DNA of 64,000 bases. It comes from Pseudogymnoascus destructans (taxonomy: Eukaryota > Ascomycota > Leotiomycetes > Thelebolales > Thelebolaceae). Shown piece after piece: positions 31,061 through 42,002 of this stretch (within the stretch, counting starts at the first letter, position 1; each line of letters begins with the position of its first letter). The stretch is taken from NCBI RefSeq assembly GCF_001641265.1, contig NW_020167523.1, positions 558,001 to 622,000 on the forward strand, read 5' to 3'. The notes under the pieces are model-generated. The model worked only from the letters and a program-made list of their open reading frames with translations. It did no database searches and was not told the DNA's origin. A program made the translations under genes and the position numbers.

Positions 31061-32796
31061 ATTGATCATATCGAGAACAACTCCATGTTGCTTCATCCAA
31101 GCTTTCCCGAGAATGATAGAATGTTTTCCCAGCGAAGTGATGAATAATGGACATAGGCTTTCCACATGCTCTCCCACTTGTAGTCGAGGATATATAGCAT
31201 GTGTGATAGCAGGGGCAGCCTCTCCATTGAATCCTTCAACTTGTTTTGGCTTCACAAGTTCGACTGGGGCTATCCCTTCGATTTCACATATTCTTTCTGC
31301 ATCAGCAGCATTAATGAAGTTTCCACCTGTGGCACCAGTATCGATCAATGCATGGACAATAGCTTTGTATTTTCCTATTCTACAAGTAGCTAAGAAAGGG
31401 GTGTCCGGATCAAAACTGGATCTCGAGGAAGAAGCTGCAATTCTGGCTGCACTGCCTCTAGTGATGACTTGTCTAGAGGCTATTCGTTTTCCGAATCGAT
31501 GATAGACTCAGCTGTAGATACCTCATTCACTTGAGCTTTGAGCTTCTGGGGACAGTCTTGAGCTCGATGTCCATTTTGTCAGCATATGAAGCATTTCCCA
31601 AGTTTCATGAGCATTTCTTTTGCTGGATCTTGATGCGGTGGTCGATACAGCTTCTGCATCTTGTTTTGCATGTTCGAATCCATTGTAGGTTGAGGGATTG
31701 AAGTTCGAAGTGCCTGGCCCTGATTTTGAGTTTGGCCCATGTTGTTCGAAAATGACTTTGGCTTCCTTTTGTCTTCTTGTTCCTTGATCCGCTGAATGTT
31801 CTGGTCGATGAGCATGCATTTCTTTGCAAACTCGTGAAGTGTAGTAGCTCCAACTTCAGCCACTAAGGCTTTCTGCATCTGTTGGTTGACTTTGAAGCGC
31901 AAGTCATCCAGCAAAGTTTCTTCAGAGTAATCAAGCTCTGTCGTGAGCCTTTGGAACTCAGCCCAGAACACTGCAAAGGTGTTGTTTCTCTGATACAGCT
32001 TTCGATACTCAGTTTGAGCTGTGTGCCTTCGATCGGGATCACTGAAGACTTTTTCCAAAAGTTCGAGAATTTCTTCTGCTGTCTGCAATTTGTTTGTAGA
32101 GTTTGGTCGAAGCCTTGGATTGACATGTCGAACTGCCAGTCCTCCCAGTCGACTCTGAATGTAGCTCATTTGTAAAGTCTGTGTTGGAAAATGATCAATG
32201 TTGGCTTCGAGCTTGAGGCGAATTTTCACAACCCAGTCTTCAAATGCTGGCTCTATCCCATCTGTGAGGATTGGAGGGTCTGGAATCCGAGCTGACAGTC
32301 GACTGTGAGAGTGGTGTCCTGGTTCATTCTTCAGAGCTTGTTGGGTTTGCTTTTCAAGATATTTCTGAACTGTTTGTTGCTCTGTGATTTGTTGCTCGTT
32401 GCTCTGGATCAGTTCCTGTAACTGGAGAATGGCATCATCCTTTTCAGCCAGTATCGAATTTGAGTCCTCTGCTAGGGCCAAATAGTCCTGAAGAATGTTC
32501 TTGTGCAAAGTCCATGCCATTTTCTGGTTGGCGACAGATAGTTTCTGGAATTTGTCAAAGGTTTCAACATTCCATTCAGCCTTTTCATGTCGATTTGCAA
32601 GTATAGATTCATGTCTCTCTTGAGCTGTTTTGCCCAGAGTGTGAAGGAAGGTTTCGGATTTGAAATTAGGATCATGAAGTTCATTGGTTTGGTTTGCAGA
32701 GCTTGGAATTGATGCTCCTTCTGCCAGGGATTCCTGGTCTTGTTCTGGATCATTTCGAGCTGCCATTGCAGCTTTTTCTTCAGCTGTATAAGCCAT
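30983..32796 (-). pseudogene. Gag and protease of element I (broken)
   Basis: Gag frame 32796-31579 (405 residues) starts MAYTAEEKAAMAARND. It contains a gag core (AFEDWVVKIRLKLEANIDHF, FAVFWAEFQRLTTELDYSEE) and ends at TGA inside the zinc knuckle, after CFIC and before QNGHRAQDC. The knuckle spacing C-x2-C-x4-H-x4-C is otherwise intact, so the stop replaced one residue. The protease lies in the -1 phase relative to gag (ALIDTGATGGNFI with the DTGA active site, then IILGKAWMKQHGVVLDMIN). Its frame is cut by the nested element at 31060 and resumes at 26412. How gag and protease were joined in the intact ancestor is unclear. GGAAAAC lies just before the next gag-phase stop and is a weak candidate slip site. 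Confidence 0.82.
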
Positions 32797-33148
32797 AGCG
32801 AGTTGCTATTTCAATTTCGGTTTATATCGTCAAGTCAGAAACATATTGCCAAAGGCCCTATTGTGCAGTTGTTGGCCGTAGGAGCCACTTGAGAGGAGCG
32901 CACTTCCCTCACAGTTATATCCTTGTCGAGGGGGCGTTGTAAAAGGTCTGACTTGCGAAGGTGGTGTGTGTGTGTCGAGCTGACTGTCGAAAGCCAACTT
33001 TGAGGGGTTGCCTCGAGATCGTCCTGGAATCGACTTCAGGATAAGGTTTCTGGTTCTGGGGTTTTCAAAGAGTGGATTTCGATTTCGATTTTAGAAGAGG
33101 GTTCAGCTCAAAGAGCAGGAAAAGAGGTATAAGAGAGATTGAGTTTTA

Positions 33149-33406
33149 TGTCACGGTTCACCAAGGCATAGGGCGCCAGTTGGGTATTATGAATTAAACT
33201 CAATCTAGAGAAGAAAGGAAAGAGAAGAGGAGCACTCGAGCAGTGGCTCAATCTATATACAGCTATGTTGTTGTGGAGTGAATTCTCTTTAGCGAGACCA
33301 GTTCTGAGAATTCACTCCACAACTGAAAACTTCGCTCCAACCCCGGAAAGCTCCCCACACCCCTGAACCCCCACTCAAGCTGCAAGGCGCACTTGATATC
33401 GTAACA
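33149..33406 (-). repeat. 5' LTR of element I
   Basis: 258 bp, two differences from the LTR at 22515-22772. The CCTAT target duplication follows at 33407-33411. Confidence 0.92.
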
Positions 33407-34395
33407 CCTATTAGCAGGGCTAGATGAGCCTCACTAGCTCTTACCTAAGCCTTGTATAAATGTTAAGTTCAAAAGTCATGTCCTATGCTAAAAAACGCAC
33501 ATTACATAAATATAATTATTCACTCTCAGCCCTCCTTATTCTTGTTCCCGCCTTTAAGTTTAATAACTATCTTGATATAGTAGGGTATTCTCTTAATCTA
33601 CGCCTAGATTTGCAGCTATAGGACGTCTCCTAACAGCTCTCCTACGACTATATCCCTTATAGCTGGCTTTTTAGTGCCCCTTTTCATGTTGTTCTTCTCT
33701 TCATCTAAGACTATGCATTGTCTTACTTGTACAACAGTCTATAGCCGGTCTTTTCTACACTCTTCTATGGGAATAACTTTAGAAGGAGAATCTTCTGTTA
33801 GTAGCGATTCTATCCCGCCTCCTTTCTCTCGAGTTAATTTCCTGTTTTTTTGATTCCATCTCCACTATTTTTTGGTTCTAGTAAATTCTATAGTCCTATC
33901 CGTTAAATCCCGTTTGTAATTTCCTATTGCTTATGTATAATTGGCTCTATTTCCTTATTCATCTCTTGAATTTTTAATTTAGCTTCTTCTCTTTCTCGTT
34001 TGGTTTCTAGTATCTAACAGTAGCACGGCCCCTTATCGTATGAGAAACATGCCTAACACATGAACTTAGAGTATCCCTTCTACTGTTCTCGAATGCAAGA
34101 TCGTAAAAATGCCTCTTCGACTTTCTGCCAAATCTAATATCCTCCCTATCGATGGTTTAAAACAACAGAAGTTTCATCAGACTTAAGTGTCTAATTTTCG
34201 TAGTTAAGGCACCGCTGTAGCTGTTGTTCTCTCATTCTCTTCGTTAATCTAGGCTTCCTCGTCGATTTCGTTTTCTGATATCCTGCTATTTTCAAGATTT
34301 GCCATATAGTAGTAGTTGAAGAAATATCGAAACATTGATACTACGTTCCCCTACAATATAGCACAAGTTTTCTCACGGCCATATCTATCTCTACG
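33407..34395 (-). pseudogene. AT-rich relic, probably a RIP-like mutated transposon or gene
   Basis: This stretch is markedly AT-rich and dense in TA dinucleotides. It ends abruptly at about 34395, where GC-rich DNA begins. On the minus strand short coding-like runs persist between many stops: one begins MANLENSRISENEIDEEA near 34303, another reads TRNQTRKREEAKLKIQEMNK and a third reads EEQHEKG. The charged helical pieces resemble C-terminal tails of DDE transposases, but no catalytic motif survives. Repeat-induced point mutation is inferred from composition alone. Confidence 0.4.
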
Positions 34396-37300
34396 GGTTC
34401 GTAACATCACCATTTTATGCAAGGCTTGGCACTACTAGCTCGGACACGACTTTTGAACTCGACCTCCGTACGACCTTCGACGTCACAGCGCGCGCGGCGG
34501 CGGCTTCTCGTCGCTCGTCCCCCCAGCTCAGCTCTTCACGACGTTTCAGATCGCGCCAAGCCGTTTGGGGAAGGGGCGGCGCGGCGTTGTGGTTGGTTGG
34601 CCTGGCATCCAGCTTGGATGTTTGTTGGACTATGTTAGTTCGCCGCGGAGGTGGCAGAAAGCTTCCGGGAGGCGATCGGGTCGGGGGACTTTGGACCCAC
34701 GAGCCGGGGCGCGAGGCGGGATGGGTAATGGGTTACTTTGCCACCTCAGATTACACATATTACACATGCGGGGGGGTTGGACGCGGACTGGATTGAGGCG
34801 GTGAGCAAAAGTTGGAAAGTTATTCAGGGAAGTGGGAAATGAGCGAGGCGAGCAGGGCTGGTGCCGCGTCCCGGTGGCAATCACTGCACTCCATCAGCCC
34901 CCTTTCCCAGATCCCTCCCAATTCTGCAGCGGCAATCAGTCAGTCTCGTCTCAGCTCATGTCATTACCTCTCCCACCCCCCCGCAGAGCGAACATGGGAA
35001 GCTGAAAGGACCTGGGGCATTGCTAATAGTCTGACGCCACCACATACGTAGCTGGGCGCACTGCTCATCACCCTCCATTGGGGGCTCCATTGGGAGGGGG
35101 GATGTGGTATGGTGGTATTTTCCGAGATCTGGGGACTACCAGGGGGGCGGGGCCAATGTGTCGTGTCCGCACTGTGCATTAGGGACCCTGTATACATATA
35201 TGCATGGAAGCATTCGTCGAGCTCCTTTTCCCATGGCTGCAATTGGACGCGCGCACAAGGCAGCTGAGGTGCGAGGGTATATGTAATACCATATAGATGC
35301 CGGTATGGTATATATCCAACAAATTCCACTCTTGGTTGATTAATGCAACTACTGTAATGCAATTACTCGTACGGGGTACACGGCACACACACAGGCAGGG
35401 GCGGACCCTCGATTTTTTATTGTGGCCAACTGCAAATAGCCCCAGTAGTCCAATAGTGCGCCGCGATGCGCGTCCATGCCTTATTATGTTACTTCGGCCA
35501 AGCTAACTCACTCTTGCCCTACTAGCTTGGTCCCGGCAGTGAGTTGGACAGACTGGGCTAGTATGGATCGGCATGCAATGTTACCAGTGACCACGCACCT
35601 GGACTGCCAAGAGACGTGTAGTATCCGTGCCTGTATCCCTATTCCATCTGGTCTTTTGTGTGGTAGCAGTCGTATCCCAGACTTCTCAGGGGATCGCTGG
35701 GGGAAGGATCGTGACAAATGCGCTGTTGGAGAGGGGAGGAACTGTTGCCTTGGGGTGGGGGTCATCCCTGCGTTACATCTCCTGCGCTGATGGCCATGAG
35801 AAGGGGGATCTCCTCATCTCCCGGCGGGGTGATGGCCAGCCGGAGAATCGGGAGGCTCCCTGAGTTTGCTATACTACATCACCTTCCGTCTGCGCTCCGG
35901 CTCCAGGACGTTGGGTGAGCGCCACATGATCTGCTGCATGCCAACCGTTGACGCCGGGGCCTGCACAGAGCTGACGATTCAACCCGGTCGCGTCTCTGGT
36001 CGTACATCACATATCATATTTCCCAACAACGAGCAGGGCCAGGAAGAGATCACGCTGAGCTCGCTCAGGCGGAGTTGTCCGAGAGCCCCCATCAGTTGGG
36101 GCTCTTGGCATACGTAGGCCGCGGTGGTGGCCAGCGAGTCGCCTTGCTCCTTCCAAAACGCTGTCATATTACACTGCCGTGGGCCAACACCTAGTACTGG
36201 TCGCAAAACAAACGCCAGCAGGGGGGAATTGAGACATACGGGGCCGACATCCACGCCGGCCACTGGCTGGGCATGTATCGGTGACATACTGAGTCGTATC
36301 AAAGTTGGGTAGCGCGATGCGATACCCAAAGTTGAGATGAGACCCAAATCAATTGGAGACATGATTTGGGGGGGATGGGGGATCCGCTTCGATAGAAGCC
36401 CCGCTTTCTTCATGCGCCGCGGCCCCCAACAAACAACATGTCGCCCCGGTCCTTGTCTGCCACGCTCCGTAAGGATATGTGATCTGGAATTTGCTAGAGC
36501 ACTGGGACCTGGAGGCGCCACTCTTCAAGGCTTATCCCCTTATGCAGTGCAGTATCATGTTGTGCAGCGGTATCATTTTGTGCAGAACTGGATTTTTCTT
36601 TCTTTCCCTTCCCACTGGCTGACCCCTTAGCATAGGACGGGGAACGGGGGCGGCGGCATTCCCTATCCAGCCCAGCCGAAACTGATATCCGTATGCGCGT
36701 GCACAGCATCACATCCATCTGATCTTCTGCCTTATGACTGACCTGTTTGTTGGCTTTCTCAGCGCGGGCAAACGGATGATAGGCGCGGCTAGGGGAAAAT
36801 TAAAACCTGGTTACTCGTTGATTCCCTTCAGCCCTTGGGTCCCAACAAGCGTCAGCTGATGGAGGGAGTCTGTACTTCTGCTGGGCCGTTCAGTGCTGGC
36901 TCATAGAGGAGTTGGATTGGGTTATTTCTGGGGATACGAGTTCAGTATGGTACAACAAGGAAAGAGAGAAGCTGACAGGAAGTCACATGGGCGCCTTCCT
37001 TCCCACCTGGTTACTGTTTTCTGGCCATTGGAAGGAGGAAGGAATCTCATAGCACGGAAGGACATCACGAACGCTGTGACACCGCTGGGGAGTTACTCGA
37101 GTAGTGATGTTAGAGTGGTGGTGTGTGTTAGTAGTGTTAGTGGTGTTAGTGATGTTAGGGGTGTTAGGGGTGTTTAGTGTTGTGAGTTTAGTACAGACGA
37201 TACAGGGGATACAGACGATACAGGGGATACGTCACCGGCGAAACCTTCACATCCCACAGTAATGTCACATCTCCACCAACGCACCAACCCAACTCATGTA

Positions 37301-37570
37301 CCTCACTAAGTCTGTCTTGTGTATACATATGCATCAGAGTTCAATGCGCTATCCTCTAGTAGCATGCATGCTGGCCGTATAGTGGGGGTTTCTATGGGTA
37401 TCCTACATAATTCTACGTACGGGTAGAATCTTTCAACTCAGCCACTCATTTTCACTTAAATGCTACTTACTAACTTCTCCACCCCAGTAACAGACAAGTC
37501 GCTGATCTCAATCCCTGGTCAAAAAACCGAAGAAAATGAGGAAAGAAAGTGCTGTCGTCCGGTCAGGGCT
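34396..37570. other. Long gene-poor region, no coding gene seen
   Basis: About 3.2 kb of mid-to-high GC. It has many short frames on both strands, none with a recognisable domain, convincing splice pattern or conserved start. Minor repeats: a degenerate GTGTTAGTG array near 37100-37170 and an 18-bp direct repeat (ACAGACGATACAGGGGAT) near 37191-37227. A long non-coding RNA or extended upstream regulatory region cannot be excluded from sequence. Confidence 0.5.
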
Positions 37571-37575
37571 TCCTC

Positions 37576-37738
37576 CTCTACCCCCTCTACCCCCTCTACC
37601 CCCTCTATCCCCTCTATCCCCTCTACCCCCTCTACCCCCTCTACCCCCTCTACCCCCTCTACCCCCTCTACCCCCTCTACCCCCTCTACCCCCTCTACCC
37701 CCTCTACCCCCTCTACCCCCTCTACCCCCTCTACCCCC
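37576..37738. repeat. 9-bp minisatellite (CTCTACCCC), about 18 copies
   Basis: Head-to-tail CTCTACCCC units, two of them reading CTCTATCCC. Because the unit is a multiple of three and lacks stops, frames of 70-110 codons run through it on both strands. These are composition artefacts and not genes. The plus strand is strongly C/T, so the minus strand is G-rich. Confidence 0.93.
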
Positions 37739-38495
37739 CACCTTCTTCACCCTCAGAATAGCCCCCAGGGAGGAACGATACTAACAGAGTGAGTGATCCC
37801 GGCCGTCACATCCGCTCGGAACGCCCTACCAGCTGAGCTCACCGCGTTCCCACCCCCATTGCCTGTCTGCCTGTCTGCCTGTCTCCTGCCTCCTGCTGGC
37901 CTCCACTCCCATCCGCTCCTCCCTCCACCGCAATGTCCGCCCCGACATCACTAGACCTGGTGATTATTTCCCATTGGCGATGGGCACTGTCACACATCCA
38001 TGTTGACACCGCCTGCACGGCCCCGGGGGTAACCAGCCGGCAGGGACACCCCGTTCTCAGTCACAAAATGTGGCCCTTGTTTCCCCGATAAGATGACATC
38101 CATTTCCACCTCAACCCTTTTTTTTTTATTTGTGACCACGCATGGCGATTGATCTTCATACTCTCCAAGATTCTCCAGCTTTCTCAAACCCCGCCATCCA
38201 CCTTTCATCTTACTTGCGCCCGGCATACTGCCCATGACTGAGACAGTCAGGATCTACTGACGATCTCCTGCATGGTTCGAGTGCTCATCTGGGAAGACAA
38301 GCCTTTATAATCGCCCCATATAGCAAACACCAGCCCTATATGAAAGTCGCCTTCCTCCGCACAGATACACATTCATCAACTAGCCATTCATTACCTCTCG
38401 CCACTCTTCGTCTAGTTCACATTCACACCTTCCCTTCATATCCCAGGAGTAGACCTCTCTAGATTGATCCTCAACACCGTCATCGTATTTCTCAC
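37739..38495. other. Upstream region of the MFS transporter gene
   Basis: Probable promoter and 5' UTR of the gene starting at 38496. It contains a short GCCTGTCT repeat (37860-37885), an A-box-like tRNA relic (37818-37850) and a poly-T tract near 38118. No coding frame is supported. Confidence 0.45.
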
Positions 38496-40417
38496 ATGAA
38501 GACAATGATGGACTCAAAGCGGCCAGGCACGATGGGAGCCTCCAAACCCTTCCCCGCGAAACAGCTGTTCATTCTCAGTAAGTCTTCAGAAATGGTGCTT
38601 CAATGGCCTACGCGGGCTTTTTGCCTAGACGCCCTTGCAATGAGATAGCTAACATGCTCAACAGGTCTCTGTCGGATATGTGAACCGATAGCCTTCATGT
38701 CGATTTTCCCCTACATCTACGCCATGATCGAGTCCTTCGGGTTTGACCATAAAGACCCAACCATTTCCATGTACGCCGGGGTGGTAACAGCCGCCTTTAC
38801 CTTCGCGGAATTCTCGTCGGGCATGCTTTGGGGGAAGCTCAGTGACCGGATTGGTCGGAAGCCAGTACTTTTGACGGGTCTTGCGGGGACAGGACTGAGC
38901 ATGCTGGTCTTCGGATTCGCCCCAAATATCTACGTAGCGATTATTGCAAGGGCATTGGGTGGTCTACTGAACGGGTAAGATACTCGTAATCCTGTCCTTC
39001 CTCCAAATTCTAACATATATGTGGCAGAAATATAGGAGTCTTGCAAACTACGGTGGCAGAATTGGCTACCGTGAAGGAGCATCAGCGTCAGTACCGGTTC
39101 GCTAATATGTCATTCTCACCATGCTAACTTGCCGACAGCCCGTGCGTACTCTATCATGCCATTTGTCTGGAGTCTAGGGTAAGTTTTCAGAATCCATACT
39201 TCTTGGACGCGCTAATTCTGAAACACAGATCGATCTTGGGGCCTGTTCTTGGTGGTGCGCTCGCAGAGCCATGCAAACACTATCCTAGCCGATTCCCACC
39301 AGGAACCATCTTCGAGCGATTTCCATTCCTCTTGCCCAACCTTTTCTGCACGTCGGTGGTGGTACTCGGCGTCTTGGTTGGATTCTTCTTTCTTGAAGAG
39401 ACGCATCACGAGAAAAAGTACGAAAGAGACGTCGGCTTGGAGATGGGCAGACGCATCTTCGGGGCCTTTCAACGAACAGAGGACGTGAACGACCTTAAAT
39501 CCGAGAAGAGCATGGCGTTAATGTCGGAGACCGAGTTATTGATTGACGACTTCGAGCAATTTCCATGGTATCAAAGCACCGAAGGATCACCGCAGATCCC
39601 GGTCACAACTCAGCCAGAGATTTTAGACATCATAAGCCTCGATAGCAACGACTCAGAGCCGGAAAAAGAAGTCCCGTTGAAGCCGTTCACGAAACAGATT
39701 ATCCTCAACATTGCTGGTTACGGGGTTCTAGCTTAGTAAGTCCACAGCACTGCCCCGTGAACGTTCAAGGCTAACCATGATAGCCACACCATAACCTTTG
39801 ACCAACTGCTCCCCGTCCTCCTTGCCCACCCCGAAACAAAAGATACTGTGATTAGTCTACCCTTCAAATTCCTTGGCGGCTGGGCAATGAACACCAAAGA
39901 TATCGGTTTTATACTAATGGCACAAGGCGCTTACTCCATGTTTGCGACCATCGTCCTCTTCCCCTACGCAGTCAAACGCCTGGGACCTCTCAACCTCTTC
40001 AAACTCGTCGCCTTCTCCTACCCCATCCTCTACATCGCAACGCCCTACGTCATTCTCCTCCCCGAACCCTACCGCCTCGTCGGCCTCATCCCGCTGCTCG
40101 CCTGGAAAACCACATTCGCCAACTTCGCCTTCCCAGCCATGAACATCCTGCTCGCCAACACAGCACCCTCTCTTCTCCTCCTCGGCACCATTAACGGCGC
40201 CGCCTCATCGACAGCGAGTTTCTGCCGCGGCCTCGGACCCATCATTTCCGGTTCGCTGTACTCCCTTGGTTTCCAAGTCGGGTACTTCGGCATCGTATGG
40301 TGGTTCACGGCACTTATTTCCATGGCGGGCGCCGCGATCGCAATGAGGATGTCAGAAAAGGGCTTTCGCAAAGACGTGGAGGACGTGGTTGCCGACGAAG
40401 AAGACGCCGTCGTATGA
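38496..40417 (+). CDS. Major facilitator superfamily transporter (ZIFL/YCR023C-like)
   Basis: Six exons: 38496-38577, 38665-38974, 39028-39086, 39139-39178, 39229-39735 and 39784-40417. All phases join to give 543 residues. The MFS signature GKLSDRIGRKPVLLTGLAGT follows membrane segment 2. LCRICEPIAFMSIFPYIYAM marks the first segment and ARALGGLLNGNIGVLQTTVA the fourth. VKEHQPRAYSIMPFVWSLGS precedes the fifth and LGPVLGGALAEP lies in it. A long acidic cytosolic loop (about 265-335) separates the two six-helix halves. The layout matches fungal MFS proteins related to yeast YCR023C and plant ZIF-like carriers. The substrate is not readable from sequence, and zinc or organic-anion transport is only a family hint. 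The protein probably acts in a vacuolar or plasma membrane. Confidence 0.9.
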
Positions 40418-41732
40418 TAGATCCGCCCTATGATATCATAGACCCCATCGGGCCTGGCAGAGGCTACCGATGCCGCCAGCTTGGGTAGCGCTTTTTATGA
40501 CGAGTTATGAGATTCTTTTATCTGATTGTCGTCGGATTTTTTTTAGAGGCGATAGCTGCAGCTGCATTTTTGCGCGCGCGCCCGTTCGCAGATTGGCGAT
40601 TTGTTTTGTACTTTTTTGTGCGCTTTCTATATACCATTGATATGTTTTTTTGGGGGCGCGATGATGATGACCCAAGAGCGCAGAGCTTTTTTTCTCATTT
40701 TTGGGATGGGATGGGTGGGGGTGGGGAATATTATGACAGGGTATCATGGATACGGCGTATGCAGGCATGGGATGAGACAGACCCGCGAGACTGGAGCCGG
40801 GTGGGGGATGGGAGAATGGGAATTTTATGAATTATGCTATGGCTATATGGCTGTCTGCAGGGAGTTTGTGCTGGCGTTGGGGCAGGGGGTGAATAGGATG
40901 CGAGATTAGGATCCTGTCGTTCATAATAGATATGTTAGATGGAATGGTCGCAAGACTGGGTTCTTTTACACAAGGATGTGCTGTGTCTTCATGCCTGTGC
41001 TTGTACTTGTGGCCGTGTATGTGTGTGAGTGGTGGGAGTTGTGTGGTTATTATATTTCCTTATTTGTTGCTGATTTTTTTTATGGTTGGAGATTTGATAA
41101 TTAATCGAATTATGCGTGGTGACAAGTAATAATGGGTGGGATGTCGCGTGAGATATTTTGTGCACCGGACAGCGACGAGGATCACATCTTTCCGAGTGTT
41201 GGGAATGTGTTCTTAGTTGGTATTTAGGGGGATTATTTTTTGATGCTAATCTCTCAGTGACGGGAGATGGTTTTGGGATGTTGTTTCTCATCTCATAGCT
41301 TGAGTCCTAATACTCAATTTCTTCAGATCTATCTTCTCTTCGTCGAAGAGTGCTTGTTAGTTATAATTTTTTGCTCATCTTTCACGGGTTTTGCCTGCTT
41401 TCTCTTTTGCGTTAAGATTTCGCCTCTTGCTTTCCGATCTCGCCCCCTCTGATATATCTTACGCACTTCTTCTGATTATCCGATCTCTCCTGCTTTTCCC
41501 CTCTTCTTACTTTCCGATCTGTCCACTTTCTTCTTTCTTCTTCCACACTCTGCTCAACATACTTCTGGGCAAACTCCGACTCTACTCCTTCAAACTCTTC
41601 CACCACCTCATCTACCATAAACTGGCCTTGCTACGTCGGCGCTACACTCATCATCTTCTCACTCGTCGGTGCACAAATTCACAAAGAGACCCAGTCCTTG
41701 TCTAGATCCAACCCTCACTCACATTTTAAGGT
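40418..41732. other. Intergenic region with no gene seen
   Basis: About 1.3 kb that is T-rich in places. Frames of 60-107 codons occur, but they are Phe/Leu/Ser-rich and lack motifs. A GCGCGCGCGCCCG run lies near 40573. The first part is the 3' flank of the MFS gene. Confidence 0.45.
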
Positions 41733-42002
41733 ATGAACAAATATAGCTTAAAATGGGATCGACCACTAATGGATTATCGGAAATTAAAAAGCCTAGGCTT
41801 GAGGTTGAAGATAGTCAAGACTATGATATTCGCCGATAAGTACTGGATCGACGAGTTGGACGACCGAGCCTTGTCGCTTTTGATTCGCTGCGACAGCGCT
41901 ATAACTCGATATGAAGAGATGGAGATAGTCACTTCTTACGTGGTTAAAAATTCTCCGCTGGCCTGTAATGTGCGGCCCTACTTGGCCTACATGTGGGCAT
42001 GA
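41733..42002 (+). pseudogene. Possible relic of a BTB-domain protein gene
   Basis: An 89-codon frame contains MIFADKYWIDELDDRALSLL followed by a helical stretch ending VTSYVVKNSPLACNV. The block ADKY-x5-L-x3-A resembles the end of the BTB fold and start of the following helices in fungal BTB proteins (usually ADKY..x.L..LA...). No BTB core (the usual SDV/HKxxL part) can be found upstream. The fragment is therefore either truncated or a misreading. Short frames up to 43110 add nothing recognisable. Confidence 0.3.

Larger units (their letters stand above)
22515..33406 (-). mobile_element. Ty3/gypsy chromoviral LTR retrotransposon (element I), interrupted by a nested element
   Basis: Minus-strand element with 258-bp LTRs at 22515-22772 and 33149-33406 that differ at two positions by eye. 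It has perfect 5-bp target duplications CCTAT (22510-22514 and 33407-33411). A polypurine tract (GGAGTAGGGGGGGGGTAG on minus) precedes the 3' LTR at 22772. It encodes gag, protease, reverse transcriptase, RNase H, integrase and a C-terminal chromodomain. The gag-only element at 26418-31060 is inserted after the protease. Without that insert and its duplication the element is about 6.2 kb. Several stop codons in gag and pol make this copy defective despite nearly identical LTRs. Confidence 0.93.

Noticed and set aside
37460..37792. Frames of Ser-Thr-Pro, Leu-Pro-Pro or Gly-Gly-Arg repeats
   Set aside because: Created by the CTCTACCCC minisatellite.
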